Position numbers and translations under genes: made by a program. This document shows positions 28,501-35,909 of a DNA stretch of 64,000 nucleotides, piece after piece. Source of the DNA: Flavobacterium frigidarium DSM 17623. Its GTDB lineage: Bacteria; Bacteroidota; Bacteroidia; Flavobacteriales; Flavobacteriaceae. The notes under the pieces were generated by a model, which saw only the letters and a program-made list of their open reading frames with translations, had not been told where the DNA came from and did no database searches. The stretch lies in contig NZ_AUDO01000014.1 in NCBI RefSeq assembly GCF_000425505.1, forward strand, positions 43,677 to 107,676. Direction: 5' to 3'. Within the stretch, counting starts at the first letter, position 1. Each line of letters begins with the position of its first letter.

Positions 28501-28803
28501 TTTTTGAGAAGGTTCGTCTTTGGCAAATTCAGACAAACTTCCTACGATTCGGCTTTTCATTTCGTGTACCGCTTTATTGGTAAACGTAATGGCCAGAATA
28601 TTTCGATAGGCATCATTTTTATGCGCAGTGAGAATAATTTTCAAGTATTCTTTGACCAAGGCATAGGTTTTTCCGGATCCTGCGGAAGCATCATATATTG
28701 AGAAGGAAGGTCTCCCCACCCCTCCCGACTTTTCGGGACTACCCGAAGGGAAGGGAGCTGAAGCGGGATTTATATTGTGTTCTGAAATGCTGTTGTTTTC
28801 CAT
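25558..28803 (-). CDS. addA: AddA-like UvrD/Rep-family helicase-nuclease
   Basis: A 1081-residue RecB/AddA-type protein. Walker A is ASAGSGKT (residues 39-46), motif II is FFIDEFQDTSEMQW, and motif III region VGDPKQSIYRWRGG follows. Motifs V and VI are seen in RIMTIHKSKGLEFPVVIMP and LYVALTRAEEQLYV. The C-terminal PD-(D/E)XK nuclease carries VYLLDYKTG. With the AddB-like protein at 18006 it would resect double-strand breaks. Two odd GC-rich stretches lie inside the frame. Residues 13-32 (APFPSGSPEKSGGVG) precede the usual start of homology, and an internal KLAKGGG is encoded near 26670. Both look like palindromic repeats inserted without breaking the frame. Confidence 0.9.
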   Translation of the reverse strand: MENNSISEHNINPASAPFPSGSPEKSGGVGRPSFSIYDASAGSGKTYALVKEYLKIILTAHKNDAYRNILAITFTNKAVHEMKSRIVGSLSEFAKDEPSQKAADLMQDLSGDTSLSIIQIKTKSQQIIKHIIHNYAAFDISTIDKFTHKVIRAFAHDLGLPMTFEVTLDTENLLVEAVDAIISQAGEDETLTKLLIDFTMEKTDDDKSWDISREILDTGRLVLNENHRSEITHFHDKSIADFVAIKSKLVESCKVLEKDNAEFAQAALTLIENNGIDLKSFSRGTFPNHLISIRDGKFNPKNKTFHESDDIAINKTAKDRALIENLIPELIQILATIYKNFEKRDFYKAFLKNITPLSLLNTVSNELAKIQEEQNVLSITEFNAIIHREIQNQPAPFIYERLGERYRHFFIDEFQDTSEMQWQNLIPLIDNALSGQDDFGEKGTLMIVGDPKQSIYRWRGGKAEQFIELSKDNNPFNNPDKKLEHLDKNYRSYSQVIDFNNEFFKLVSEEFEHPDYKDLYENHSHQKTNNKTGGYVNISFIPKVESADEDEEALDKTELFVLATLNKIQKVLREGFEYKDIVILTRKRGQGVAIANYLTEQNIPLLSSETLMIQNATEVRLIIHLLKYLKNNADLEAKAYFLHYIGENIQDKLEVHDFIAQGMEHKNEVDFESWLTSFDISLSFQNIRKKSLYEAVEIVIAKFLSPKLAKGGGAYVQYFLDIVLERDVRNQAGIADFLNFWDKNAEKFSIPSPEGNNAVRIMTIHKSKGLEFPVVIMPFAEEDYGRKPKDKLWLEATEMDFGLPKVLIDNSAAVEGFSAEAKMVYDQKKQEELLDNINVLYVALTRAEEQLYVISNMNLSSKGEVKTNNMSAFFINYLESKDGFDPEKFEYEFGNPIKLSSASKHVDTSKKIEVVAETLNPKNIKIAQREALMWGTHQQESIEYGNLVHEILSFVKTKEDVTLAVEKAIENGLINFGQKELVHQTILDIINHPELEICFLAGNAVLNEQTIIQKEGNTIKPDRMVINQLKEVYLLDYKTGAHNAKYQKQLENYQYAIELMGYKVVKKALIYIGKEIEVVNL
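26655..26692. repeat. GC-rich imperfect palindrome inside addA
   Basis: GCTCCGCC and GGCGAGC flank CTTT-type loops, and GCTTTGGCG repeats nearby. It stands out from the AT-rich gene. It encodes SPKLAKGGGAY, a Gly/Lys insert in a region otherwise of ordinary composition. Confidence 0.5.
28710..28762. repeat. GC-rich palindromic repeat at the 5' end of addA
   Basis: Nested inverted repeats: TTCGGGactaCCCGAA inside CTCCC...GGGAG. It is translated as part of the AddA N-terminus (APFPSGSPEKSGGVGRP), upstream of the conserved FSIYDASAGSGKT. Composition differs sharply from the neighbouring coding sequence. Confidence 0.6.
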
Positions 28804-28906
28804 GGTGGTTTTGTGTCTGAAAAGCTTTTTTTTTGTACAAAAACGCTTTTCATTATAGCTTCAAATGTTGCTCTTATTGCAATATATTGTAGGTTGTAAA
28901 ACTCCC

Positions 28907-28980
28907 TAGCCCTGATGGAAACGGCATCCTTTCCTGCCGGAGTTCGGCAGGAAAGATATAGTGTACAGCAGGAAAAAGCT
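28907..28980 (+). ncRNA. Structured intergenic element, family C, copy 2 (candidate RNA)
   Basis: It has the same fixed flanks as 16044-16127 (TAGCCCTGAT..., CGGCATCCTTT, AAAGATATAG, GCAGGA) around a different perfect hairpin, TCCTGCCG/CGGCAGGA. Outer pairing CCTG/CAGG replaces CCCG/CGGG of copy 1. It sits, like copy 1 and in the same orientation, upstream of a plus-strand gene (rbfA) and between divergent genes. Confidence 0.6.
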
Positions 28981-29021
28981 TCTAAAAATTAGCTTTAGGA
29001 ATAGGTTGCTTTTAAAAAATG

Positions 29022-29051
29022 TTTGTTTAATGTTTAAAAGTAGTATTTTTG
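29022..29051 (+). promoter_or_regulatory. Promoter of rbfA, leaderless geometry
   Basis: TTTG (29022-29025), an 18-nt spacer, then TATTTTTG (29044-29051). Only 4 nt separate the box from the ATG at 29056, so the transcript should begin at or next to the start codon. Confidence 0.7.
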
Positions 29052-29055
29052 CACT

Positions 29056-29448
29056 ATGGAAACAAATAGACAGAAAAAAATAGGTGGGGTTATCCAAAAA
29101 GATTTGGTTGACATTCTGCAAGGTGAAGTGAGAAAAAATGGCGTATCTAATTTAATTATTTCGGTATCTAAAGTTAGTGTGACTACAGATTTGTCTGTGG
29201 CAACGGTGTATTTAAGTGTATTTCCTCAAGAAAAAGCTGGTGAAATTTTGGAGGCTGTGAAGTCGAATGCTAAAACAATTAAGCATGATTTATCACAAAG
29301 AGTGCGTTTGCAATTGAGAAAAGTACCCAACTTGGTTTTCTTTATTGATGACTCTTTAGATTATATCGAAAAAATCAACAACGCTTTGTCAAATAGAGAC
29401 AATCCTATTGAAAACAGAGACCTTTTAGAAAAACGCAAGTTGATATAA
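29056..29448 (+). CDS. rbfA: Ribosome-binding factor A
   Basis: A 130-residue KH-like fold protein needed for maturation of the 5' end of 16S rRNA and for small-subunit assembly in the cold. Family signs are the opening RQKKIGGVIQKDLVDIL, the middle LIISVSKVSVTTDLSVATVY and the C-terminal LRKVPNLVFFIDDSLDYIEKI. Length is normal. It is followed after a single base by the LolC/E-type permease gene, so the two are cotranscribed. Confidence 0.95.
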   Translation: METNRQKKIGGVIQKDLVDILQGEVRKNGVSNLIISVSKVSVTTDLSVATVYLSVFPQEKAGEILEAVKSNAKTIKHDLSQRVRLQLRKVPNLVFFIDDSLDYIEKINNALSNRDNPIENRDLLEKRKLI

Positions 29449-29449
29449 T

Positions 29450-30649
29450 TTGAATTTTCCTCTTTACATAGCCAAACGTTACATTCTTAGTAACAGTAAA
29501 AACAATGCTATAAATATCATTAATCGCATTGCGAGTATGGGTATCATTGTGGGCGCCATGGCTTTGTTTGTGGTTTTATCTGTTTTTAGCGGACTGAAAG
29601 TTTTCAGCCTTTCGTTTACAAATGACATTGATCCCGACATAAAAATAAGTAGCACTCTGGGCAAATCATTTTTTATTTCGCCCGAGCAAGAGGCCGAAAT
29701 CAAGAAGATTGACGGGCTCGCCTCCTACTCAAAAATAATAGAAGAACGTGTCTTGTTTGTTTTTAATGACAAGCAAGAAGTGACTTATCTAAAAGGCGTT
29801 GACACTAATTTTAACGCTGTCAATGATATTAAAAAAACACTTTATAACGGACAGTGGTTAGCACCAAATACCTATCAAGTCGTGATGGGCTATGGTATCG
29901 CTCAAAAATTTTCTATGGGGTTATTAGACTTTAATAATCAACTGGAAGTATGGGTGCCTAAACCTGGAAAAGGAACGATTGAAAGTGCCGAACAGGCTTT
30001 TAATAAAAGTCAAGTATATCCTATTGGTATTTACGCAATAAGTCCAGATTTAGACTCAAAATATGTTTTTGCCGACTTGGGTTTGGCGCAAGAATTATTA
30101 GAGTTTAAGCCCAATCAAATTTCGGGAATCGAAATAAAAGAAAAAGCGGGTGCCAATGAAAATTTGATTATAGCAGAGCTAAACAGTATATTTAATAATA
30201 AAATCACCATTAAAAACAGAGCACAACTCAATGAGTCTTTGTATAAAATGTTGAATACCGAAAATATTGCGGTGTACTTAATATTTACGCTTGTGATTGT
30301 AGTTGCGCTTTTTAATTTAATTGGTGCGCTAATTATGATGATTCTTGACAAAAAAGGCAATCTTAAAACGCTTTTTAATCTTGGAGTCGAAATCAAAGAT
30401 TTGAGAAAGATATTTTTACTGCAAGGTACTTTACTAAGTGTTTTTGGGGGAATTATTGGTTTGGTTTTAGGAATAATCATTGTCTTAATTCAACAACATT
30501 ATCAGTTGGTTATGATTACGCCCACACTAGCTTATCCTGTGATTTTCTCTATCGAAAATGTCTTAATTGTAATGGGAACAATTGTCATTTTAGGATTTAT
30601 AGCCTCGTTAATTGCAAGTAGTCGCGTGAGCAAAAAATTATTAGAGTAA
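29450..30649 (+). CDS. ABC transporter permease of the LolC/LolE (FtsX) family
   Basis: A 399-residue lipoprotein-releasing-type permease. It has one N-terminal transmembrane helix (MGIIVGAMALFVVLSVFSG), a periplasmic domain of roughly 230 residues (MacB-like), and three C-terminal helices forming an FtsX domain (AVYLIFTLVIVVALFNLIGALI, LLSVFGGIIGLVLGIIIVLI, VLIVMGTIVILGFIASLI). It probably extracts lipoproteins or exports hydrophobic substrates with an ATPase encoded elsewhere. The start is TTG, one base after the rbfA stop. Specific identification as LolC or LolE is not possible from sequence alone. Confidence 0.88.
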   Translation: MNFPLYIAKRYILSNSKNNAINIINRIASMGIIVGAMALFVVLSVFSGLKVFSLSFTNDIDPDIKISSTLGKSFFISPEQEAEIKKIDGLASYSKIIEERVLFVFNDKQEVTYLKGVDTNFNAVNDIKKTLYNGQWLAPNTYQVVMGYGIAQKFSMGLLDFNNQLEVWVPKPGKGTIESAEQAFNKSQVYPIGIYAISPDLDSKYVFADLGLAQELLEFKPNQISGIEIKEKAGANENLIIAELNSIFNNKITIKNRAQLNESLYKMLNTENIAVYLIFTLVIVVALFNLIGALIMMILDKKGNLKTLFNLGVEIKDLRKIFLLQGTLLSVFGGIIGLVLGIIIVLIQQHYQLVMITPTLAYPVIFSIENVLIVMGTIVILGFIASLIASSRVSKKLLE

Positions 30650-30665
30650 AATTTCAGGTATTCTA

Positions 30666-30726
30666 AAAAAAGAAATTCCACTAATTTTCACAATTTGAAC
30701 TGTGATAATTAGTGGAATTTCTTTTT
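30666..30726. terminator. Long bidirectional terminator between the convergent permease and dusB genes
   Basis: Arms AAAAAGAAATTCCACTAATT and the matching complement, extended by TCACA/TGTGA, form a stem of more than 20 bp with T runs on both strands. Confidence 0.85.
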
Positions 30727-30746
30727 AAATCTTATTTATAAATTGT

Positions 30747-31739
30747 TTATACTACTTCATAACCAGCATAAGCTTGTTCTATTTCGTTTAAAATAGCAAA
30801 CAACTCTAAAGGATTATCTTCAGTAACTAGTTTTTGTTTGAATGGCTTGAACGAGTGAATCCCTTTGAAATAATTGGTATAATGCGGGCGGGTTTCTACA
30901 ATTCCTAAACGTTCTCCTTTCCATTCCATTGCCCAAGTTAAGTGATTGCGAACCGCTTCTACACGATCTATTACTGTAGGCTTAGCCAAATGTTCCCCCG
31001 TTTCAAAGAAATGTTTGATTTCGTTAAAAATCCAAGGATAACCTATCGCAGCACGACCAATCATAATACCGTCGATACCGTATTCATTCTTATATTGCAA
31101 GGCTTTTTCGGGACTATCAATATCTCCATTTCCAAAAATAGGCATCGTAATTCTAGGGTTATTTTTTACTCTAGCAATATGCGACCAGTCAGAATGGCCT
31201 TTGTACATTTGGGCACGAGTTCTAGCGTGTATGCTTAATGCAGCAACACCAATGTCTTGTAGACGCTCAGCCACCTCATCGATATTAATTGAACTATCAT
31301 CCCAACCCAAACGCGTTTTTACCGTAACTGGTAAATGCGTACTATCGATCACAGCTTGTGTTAAGCGAATCATTAAATCAACATCTTTTAAGACTCCGGC
31401 TCCAGCACCTTTACAAACTACTTTTTTTACAGGGCAACCAAAGTTAATATCAATAATATCCGGATTTACAGTGGATACAATCTTAGACGAAAGTGCCATT
31501 GCTTCTTCATCACCTCCAAATATTTGGATTCCCACAGGGCGTTCGTAATCAAAAATATCTAATTTCATGCGGCTTTTTATGGCGTCACGAATCAAACCTT
31601 CTGAAGAAATAAACTCAGAGTACATCATATCGGCACCATGCATTTTACACAACCTACGAAAAGGCGGGTCGCTCACATCTTCCATAGGTGCAAGTAGTAA
31701 AGGGAAATCAGGTAATTCTATGTTGCCAATCTTAATCAT
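30747..31739 (-). CDS. dusB: tRNA-dihydrouridine synthase
   Basis: A 330-residue FMN-dependent enzyme reducing uridine to dihydrouridine in tRNA D loops. Motifs are the TIM-barrel start LLLAPMEDVSDPPFRRL, the catalytic Cys 102 in DINFGCPVKKV, FMN phosphate-binding FGNGDI, and GIMIGRAAIGYPWIF. The GCPVKKV-x4-GAGA pattern is of the DusB class. Length is normal. A TATTTTTG box on the minus strand at 31757-31764 lies 17 nt before the ATG. Confidence 0.93.
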   Translation of the reverse strand: MIKIGNIELPDFPLLLAPMEDVSDPPFRRLCKMHGADMMYSEFISSEGLIRDAIKSRMKLDIFDYERPVGIQIFGGDEEAMALSSKIVSTVNPDIIDINFGCPVKKVVCKGAGAGVLKDVDLMIRLTQAVIDSTHLPVTVKTRLGWDDSSINIDEVAERLQDIGVAALSIHARTRAQMYKGHSDWSHIARVKNNPRITMPIFGNGDIDSPEKALQYKNEYGIDGIMIGRAAIGYPWIFNEIKHFFETGEHLAKPTVIDRVEAVRNHLTWAMEWKGERLGIVETRPHYTNYFKGIHSFKPFKQKLVTEDNPLELFAILNEIEQAYAGYEVV

Positions 31740-31756
31740 CTTCGTTTAATTTTTTG

Positions 31757-31764
31757 CAAAAATA
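31757..31764 (-). promoter_or_regulatory. -7 box of dusB
   Basis: TATTTTTG on the minus strand, 17 nt before the ATG at 31739. No clear -33 TTTG is seen. Confidence 0.5.
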
Positions 31765-31783
31765 CGGTTTTCTAAAGGATTGC

Positions 31784-32551
31784 CTAAAATATTTTTTTCT
31801 CAGTTAAATATTTCCAGTATCGTTTAGGCACATGCTGCACATGCAACTTCATATTTTTTCTTTCTTTTATATTGGTGTGATCGAAATATTCGACCCATAA
31901 TTTTTGGTAATTAATTTCTTTGTCGTCGTAAATACCGTCTTCATCTTGGAGCTTTTTTTCGACATCAGCATCTAAAGTCACTATCTCTGTATTTTCTAAA
32001 TCGTAGTACACTCCGTACCCTCTTTTAAAGTCATATATCAACCATTTTTGATCTTGGTATCTGTTTTTAAAGTGTCGAACAACCAAAGTTAACACATTAA
32101 AGTCAGGATAAATTTTAGCAAAATAGATGCCGTCTTTCAACAATTCGAATCGAATAAAAGCTTCCATTCGATGCTTCTCTCTCCCTACGCTTTTTACTAA
32201 TTTAGAAATCTTGAGAACATCAGGATTGGAGAAATCAGCAAATACATTTTTGCCCGAATTATCAACAGCGTATTTAATTGCTCTAAATAAAATATTTTCA
32301 GCATCTTCTGTCTCAGATAAAAACGCGTACAAAATTTGTCTCACCCCTTCTTTGCCCAACTGCTTTTCTAAACGCGCCAATACTCGATCTGACTTTTCAT
32401 CGTTTGTAATTACAGTAATGACTTCGGCAAAAAGAACATTTTGGGCTTTATCAGCACCAATGATTGAAACATCTTGATATTTGTATTCGAAAATTTCGAA
32501 AACAGCAGTAAAAAAACCCTCTAGTGTATTATCGTAAGAAAGAATCGTCAT
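31784..32551 (-). CDS. TIGR03915-type putative DNA metabolism protein (partner of the radical SAM protein)
   Basis: A 255-residue protein of the DUF4130/TIGR03915 type. It begins SYDNTLEGFFTAVFEIFEYK and has the typical middle HRMEAFIRFELLKDGIYFA, HFKNRYQDQKWLIYDFKRGYGVYYD and a C-terminal LWVEYFDHTNIKERKN, HVPKRYWKYLTEK. In known genomes it is encoded beside the TIGR03916 radical SAM protein and, in some, beside or fused to a uracil-DNA-glycosylase-like protein (the UdgX group). A role in DNA repair or modification is therefore inferred, not shown. Its start overlaps the radical SAM gene by 23 bp, implying coupled translation. Confidence 0.85.
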   Translation of the reverse strand: MTILSYDNTLEGFFTAVFEIFEYKYQDVSIIGADKAQNVLFAEVITVITNDEKSDRVLARLEKQLGKEGVRQILYAFLSETEDAENILFRAIKYAVDNSGKNVFADFSNPDVLKISKLVKSVGREKHRMEAFIRFELLKDGIYFAKIYPDFNVLTLVVRHFKNRYQDQKWLIYDFKRGYGVYYDLENTEIVTLDADVEKKLQDEDGIYDDKEINYQKLWVEYFDHTNIKERKNMKLHVQHVPKRYWKYLTEKKIF

Positions 32552-33809
32552 TTAAAAGTGATAATTGATTGCTAAAAGGATTTTCGAATTTGCTCCTAGT
32601 ATCTTTTAGAATTATATCTTTTAAATTCACTGCATCTAGAAAATCCAAACTTCTATTTGCATTTGCAACAGTGATAAAATATTTGGCTCTATTAGTCGAT
32701 ACCCCTATTTTTTTAATATGTTCTAACGTTAGATTTTTAAAGCGTCTAGCTTGGATAATTTTATACGCCGATTTTACTCCAATTCCAGGCACTCTCAAAA
32801 TCATTTCTAAAGGCGCTGTTTGTATCATTACCGGAAACTTATCGACATTTCGCAATGCCCAACTCATTTTTGGATCTACCTCTAAGTCTAAAAACGGATT
32901 GTTTTGCTCTAGAATTTCATTGGCTTTAAAGCCGTAAAAACGCATTAACCAATCAGCTTGATACAATCTATTTTCACGTACTAAAGGAACTTGCGAACCC
33001 AAAGCTGGCAAACGAGCATCATTTGAAACAGGTACGTAACCCGAATAATACACACGCTTTAAATTAAAATTTTTATAAAAGTGATCTGCTACTTTTATAA
33101 TTTGCAAGTCGGTTTCTGGAGTCGCTCCCACAATTACTTGCGTACTTTGTCCTGCAGGTGCAAACTTAGGTGTTGACTTAATGATTTTCTTCTCGTCTTT
33201 GTAAATTAGAATTTCGTTTTTAACAAAATCCATTGGTTTAATCATTTGCTGGTGACTTTTGTCTGGCGCAAGTAATTTCAATCCTGACTCTGTTGGAATC
33301 TCCAAATTCATACTTAATCGATCTGCATACAAGCCTGCTTCACGCATGAGTTCGTCACTCGCGTCAGGAATACTCTTTAAATGAATGTAGCCGTTAAAAT
33401 TATGTTCTAAACGCAATTTTTTTGCCACACGCACCAATCGTTCCATAGTATAATCGGCATTTTTAAATATTCCAGAACTTAAGAATAATCCTTCTATATA
33501 ATTTCTTCTATAAAAACTCATGGTTAAATCGACAACCTCGTCTACAGTAAATGCAGCGCGCTGTATGTCGTTACTTATGCGAGTTACGCAGTAAGCACAA
33601 TCATAAATACAGAAATTAGTTAATAATATTTTTAATAAAGACACGCAACGCCCGTCCTCAGTGTAAGTGTGGCAAATACCCGTTGCTGATGAATCGCCTA
33701 ATCCTTTTGATGCGTTCTTTCTGTTACCTCCGCTTGATGAACAAGAAACATCGTATTTAGCAGCATCTGCAAGGATTTCCAATTTTTCTTTTACTCGTTC
33801 GTAATTCAA
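32529..33809 (-). CDS. Putative DNA modification/repair radical SAM protein (TIGR03916 type)
   Basis: A 426-residue radical SAM protein. I place the start at TTG 33809 (MNYERVKEKLEILADAAKYD) rather than at 33875, because this is the normal family start and a TAAATTTG box lies 21 nt upstream, inside the longer version. The radical SAM cluster motif is C-x3-C-x2-C (NFCIYDCAYC, Cys 67, 71 and 74 from this start). A C-terminal helix-hairpin-helix (LRVPGIGVKSAYKIIQARRF) suggests nucleic-acid binding. The overlapping downstream gene is its known partner. The reaction is unknown; DNA base repair or modification is the family hypothesis. Confidence 0.88.
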   Translation of the reverse strand: MNYERVKEKLEILADAAKYDVSCSSSGGNRKNASKGLGDSSATGICHTYTEDGRCVSLLKILLTNFCIYDCAYCVTRISNDIQRAAFTVDEVVDLTMSFYRRNYIEGLFLSSGIFKNADYTMERLVRVAKKLRLEHNFNGYIHLKSIPDASDELMREAGLYADRLSMNLEIPTESGLKLLAPDKSHQQMIKPMDFVKNEILIYKDEKKIIKSTPKFAPAGQSTQVIVGATPETDLQIIKVADHFYKNFNLKRVYYSGYVPVSNDARLPALGSQVPLVRENRLYQADWLMRFYGFKANEILEQNNPFLDLEVDPKMSWALRNVDKFPVMIQTAPLEMILRVPGIGVKSAYKIIQARRFKNLTLEHIKKIGVSTNRAKYFITVANANRSLDFLDAVNLKDIILKDTRSKFENPFSNQLSLLNDDSFLR

Positions 33810-33830
33810 ATTTTTAAAATTTAAGGGATA

Positions 33831-33864
33831 CAAATTTAGTGATAAAAACGTATTATTCCCCAAA
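33831..33864 (-). promoter_or_regulatory. Promoter of the radical SAM operon
   Basis: On the minus strand TTTG (33861-33864), a 22-nt spacer, then TAAATTTG (33831-33838), 21 nt before the TTG at 33809. It decides the start in favour of the shorter protein. Confidence 0.55.
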
Positions 33865-33941
33865 TAATCAAACATTTAAGATTTGTTTAAGCTTTCTATT
33901 TATCTTTTAAAATAGTAAGTAAAATGTTTAAAACTTTGCCC

Positions 33942-33949
33942 TATATTTG
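33942..33949 (+). promoter_or_regulatory. -7 box of lepA
   Basis: TATATTTG matches TAnnTTTG and gives a leader of about 50 nt before the ATG at 34000. The -33 element is poor. Confidence 0.5.
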
Positions 33950-33999
33950 CACATTCAAATATCAAATGTATTTTGATACTAATTGACTGATTTACGAAG

Positions 34000-35796
34000 A
34001 TGAAAAAAATAAGGAATTTTTGCATTATTGCACATATTGATCACGGTAAGAGTACACTTGCAGACCGTTTATTAGGTGCTACACAAACTGTTACAGCACG
34101 TCAAGAAAAGGCACAGTTACTAGACAATATGGACCTAGAGCGTGAGCGTGGTATTACCATTAAAAGTCACGCAATCCAGATGGAATATACCTATCAAGGT
34201 GAGGAATACATCCTTAACTTAATTGATACTCCAGGACACGTAGATTTTTCATATGAAGTTTCGAGATCAATTGCTGCCTGCGAAGGTGCATTATTGATTG
34301 TAGATGCTGCTCAAAGTATTCAAGCACAAACGATTTCGAATTTATATCTAGCTTTAGAAAATGACTTGGAAATTATTCCAGTTTTGAACAAAGTAGATTT
34401 ACCATCTGCTAATCCCGAAGAGGTTAGTGATGATATTATTGATTTATTAGGGTGTAAACTAGAAGATATTATTCATGCTTCAGGGAAAACAGGTTTTGGT
34501 GTCGAAAATATTTTGGCTGCTATTATCGAAAAAATTCCACCACCATCAGGAAATAAAGACGAACCATTACAAGCACTGATATTTGACTCTCACTACAACC
34601 CTTTTAGAGGTATTGAAGTTATTTTTAGAGTGGTAAATGGAGAAATCAAAAAAGGGCAAAAAATTAAATTCATGGCCACTGGTAATGAATATTTTGCTGA
34701 TGAAATTGGTACCTTGAAACTAAACCAAGTTCCGAAACAAGTGATTTCGGCTGGAGATGTTGGTTATTTAATTTCGGGAATTAAGGAAGCGAAAGAAGTA
34801 AAAGTGGGTGATACACTGACTGATGCTAAAACGCCGACGACAAATGTAATTACAGGTTTTGAAGATGTAAAACCAATGGTTTTTGCTGGAATCTACCCTG
34901 TAGATACTGAAGATTACGAAGAGTTAAGAAACTCTATGGAAAAACTACAATTGAACGATGCATCGTTAGTTTTTTTACCAGAAAGTTCAGCAGCCTTAGG
35001 GTTTGGTTTTCGTTGTGGATTTTTAGGAATGTTGCACATGGAGATTATCCAAGAGCGTCTAGAACGTGAGTTTAATATGACCGTGATTACTACGGTTCCT
35101 AACGTTTCTTACCACGCGTTTACTAAGAAGGATCCTGATACAGTTCTTGTGGTAAATAATCCATCTGACTTGCCAGAGCCTTCTCGTTTAGACCATGTAG
35201 AGGAGCCTTTTATAAAAGCGACTATCATTACAAAAGCAGATTACGTAGGTAACGTAATGAGTTTATGTATTGAAAAACGTGGCTTGATTACCAATCAAAC
35301 CTACTTGACTACTGAAAGAGTTGAGTTAACTTTTGATATGCCTCTTGCAGAAATTGTATTTGACTTTTACGATCGTTTGAAAACAGTTTCAAAAGGATAT
35401 GCATCATTTGATTACACACCTATTGGGATGCGTACTTCAAACTTAGTGAAAGTAGATATTTTATTGAATGCGACTATTGTTGATGCTTTATCATCATTGA
35501 TGCACGTTGACAATGCTTATTCTATTGGTAAAAAAATGTGTGAAAAGTTGAAAGAATTAATTCCGCGTCAACAATTTGATATTCCGGTACAAGCTGCGAT
35601 CGGTGTGAAAGTGATTTCGCGTGAAACGATCAAAGCCTTACGTAAAGATGTTACGGCCAAATGTTACGGTGGAGATATCTCTAGAAAGCGTAAGTTACTT
35701 GAGAAACAAAAGAAAGGTAAAAAACGTATGAGACTTGTTGGTAACGTAGAGATTCCGCAAGAAGCGTTTATGGCTGTATTGAAATTGAATGACTAA
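34000..35796 (+). CDS. lepA: Elongation factor 4 (ribosome back-translocase)
   Basis: A 598-residue translational GTPase. G motifs are [18 protein letters not shown] and LNKVDLP. EF-G-like domains II, III and V follow, and the LepA-specific C-terminal domain has the signature [20 protein letters not shown] with [15 protein letters not shown], the basic stretch that contacts tRNA. Length is normal. It is transcribed alone and ends at a strong terminator. Confidence 0.97.
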   Translation: MKKIRNFCIIAHIDHGKSTLADRLLGATQTVTARQEKAQLLDNMDLERERGITIKSHAIQMEYTYQGEEYILNLIDTPGHVDFSYEVSRSIAACEGALLIVDAAQSIQAQTISNLYLALENDLEIIPVLNKVDLPSANPEEVSDDIIDLLGCKLEDIIHASGKTGFGVENILAAIIEKIPPPSGNKDEPLQALIFDSHYNPFRGIEVIFRVVNGEIKKGQKIKFMATGNEYFADEIGTLKLNQVPKQVISAGDVGYLISGIKEAKEVKVGDTLTDAKTPTTNVITGFEDVKPMVFAGIYPVDTEDYEELRNSMEKLQLNDASLVFLPESSAALGFGFRCGFLGMLHMEIIQERLEREFNMTVITTVPNVSYHAFTKKDPDTVLVVNNPSDLPEPSRLDHVEEPFIKATIITKADYVGNVMSLCIEKRGLITNQTYLTTERVELTFDMPLAEIVFDFYDRLKTVSKGYASFDYTPIGMRTSNLVKVDILLNATIVDALSSLMHVDNAYSIGKKMCEKLKELIPRQQFDIPVQAAIGVKVISRETIKALRKDVTAKCYGGDISRKRKLLEKQKKGKKRMRLVGNVEIPQEAFMAVLKLND

Positions 35797-35831
35797 TATG
35801 TCCTAACCCCTGAAGGGGAACTACAATACTG

Positions 35832-35867
35832 AAAACCCTGACAATGTGAATTTTGTCAGGGTTTTTT
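35832..35867 (+). terminator. Terminator of lepA
   Basis: AAAACCCTGACAA and TTGTCAGGGTTTT pair perfectly and are followed by further Ts. Confidence 0.85.
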
Positions 35868-35909
35868 CTTGATTTTTTTGGAATTTGAAATAGTAATTTT
35901 GAATAGTGC

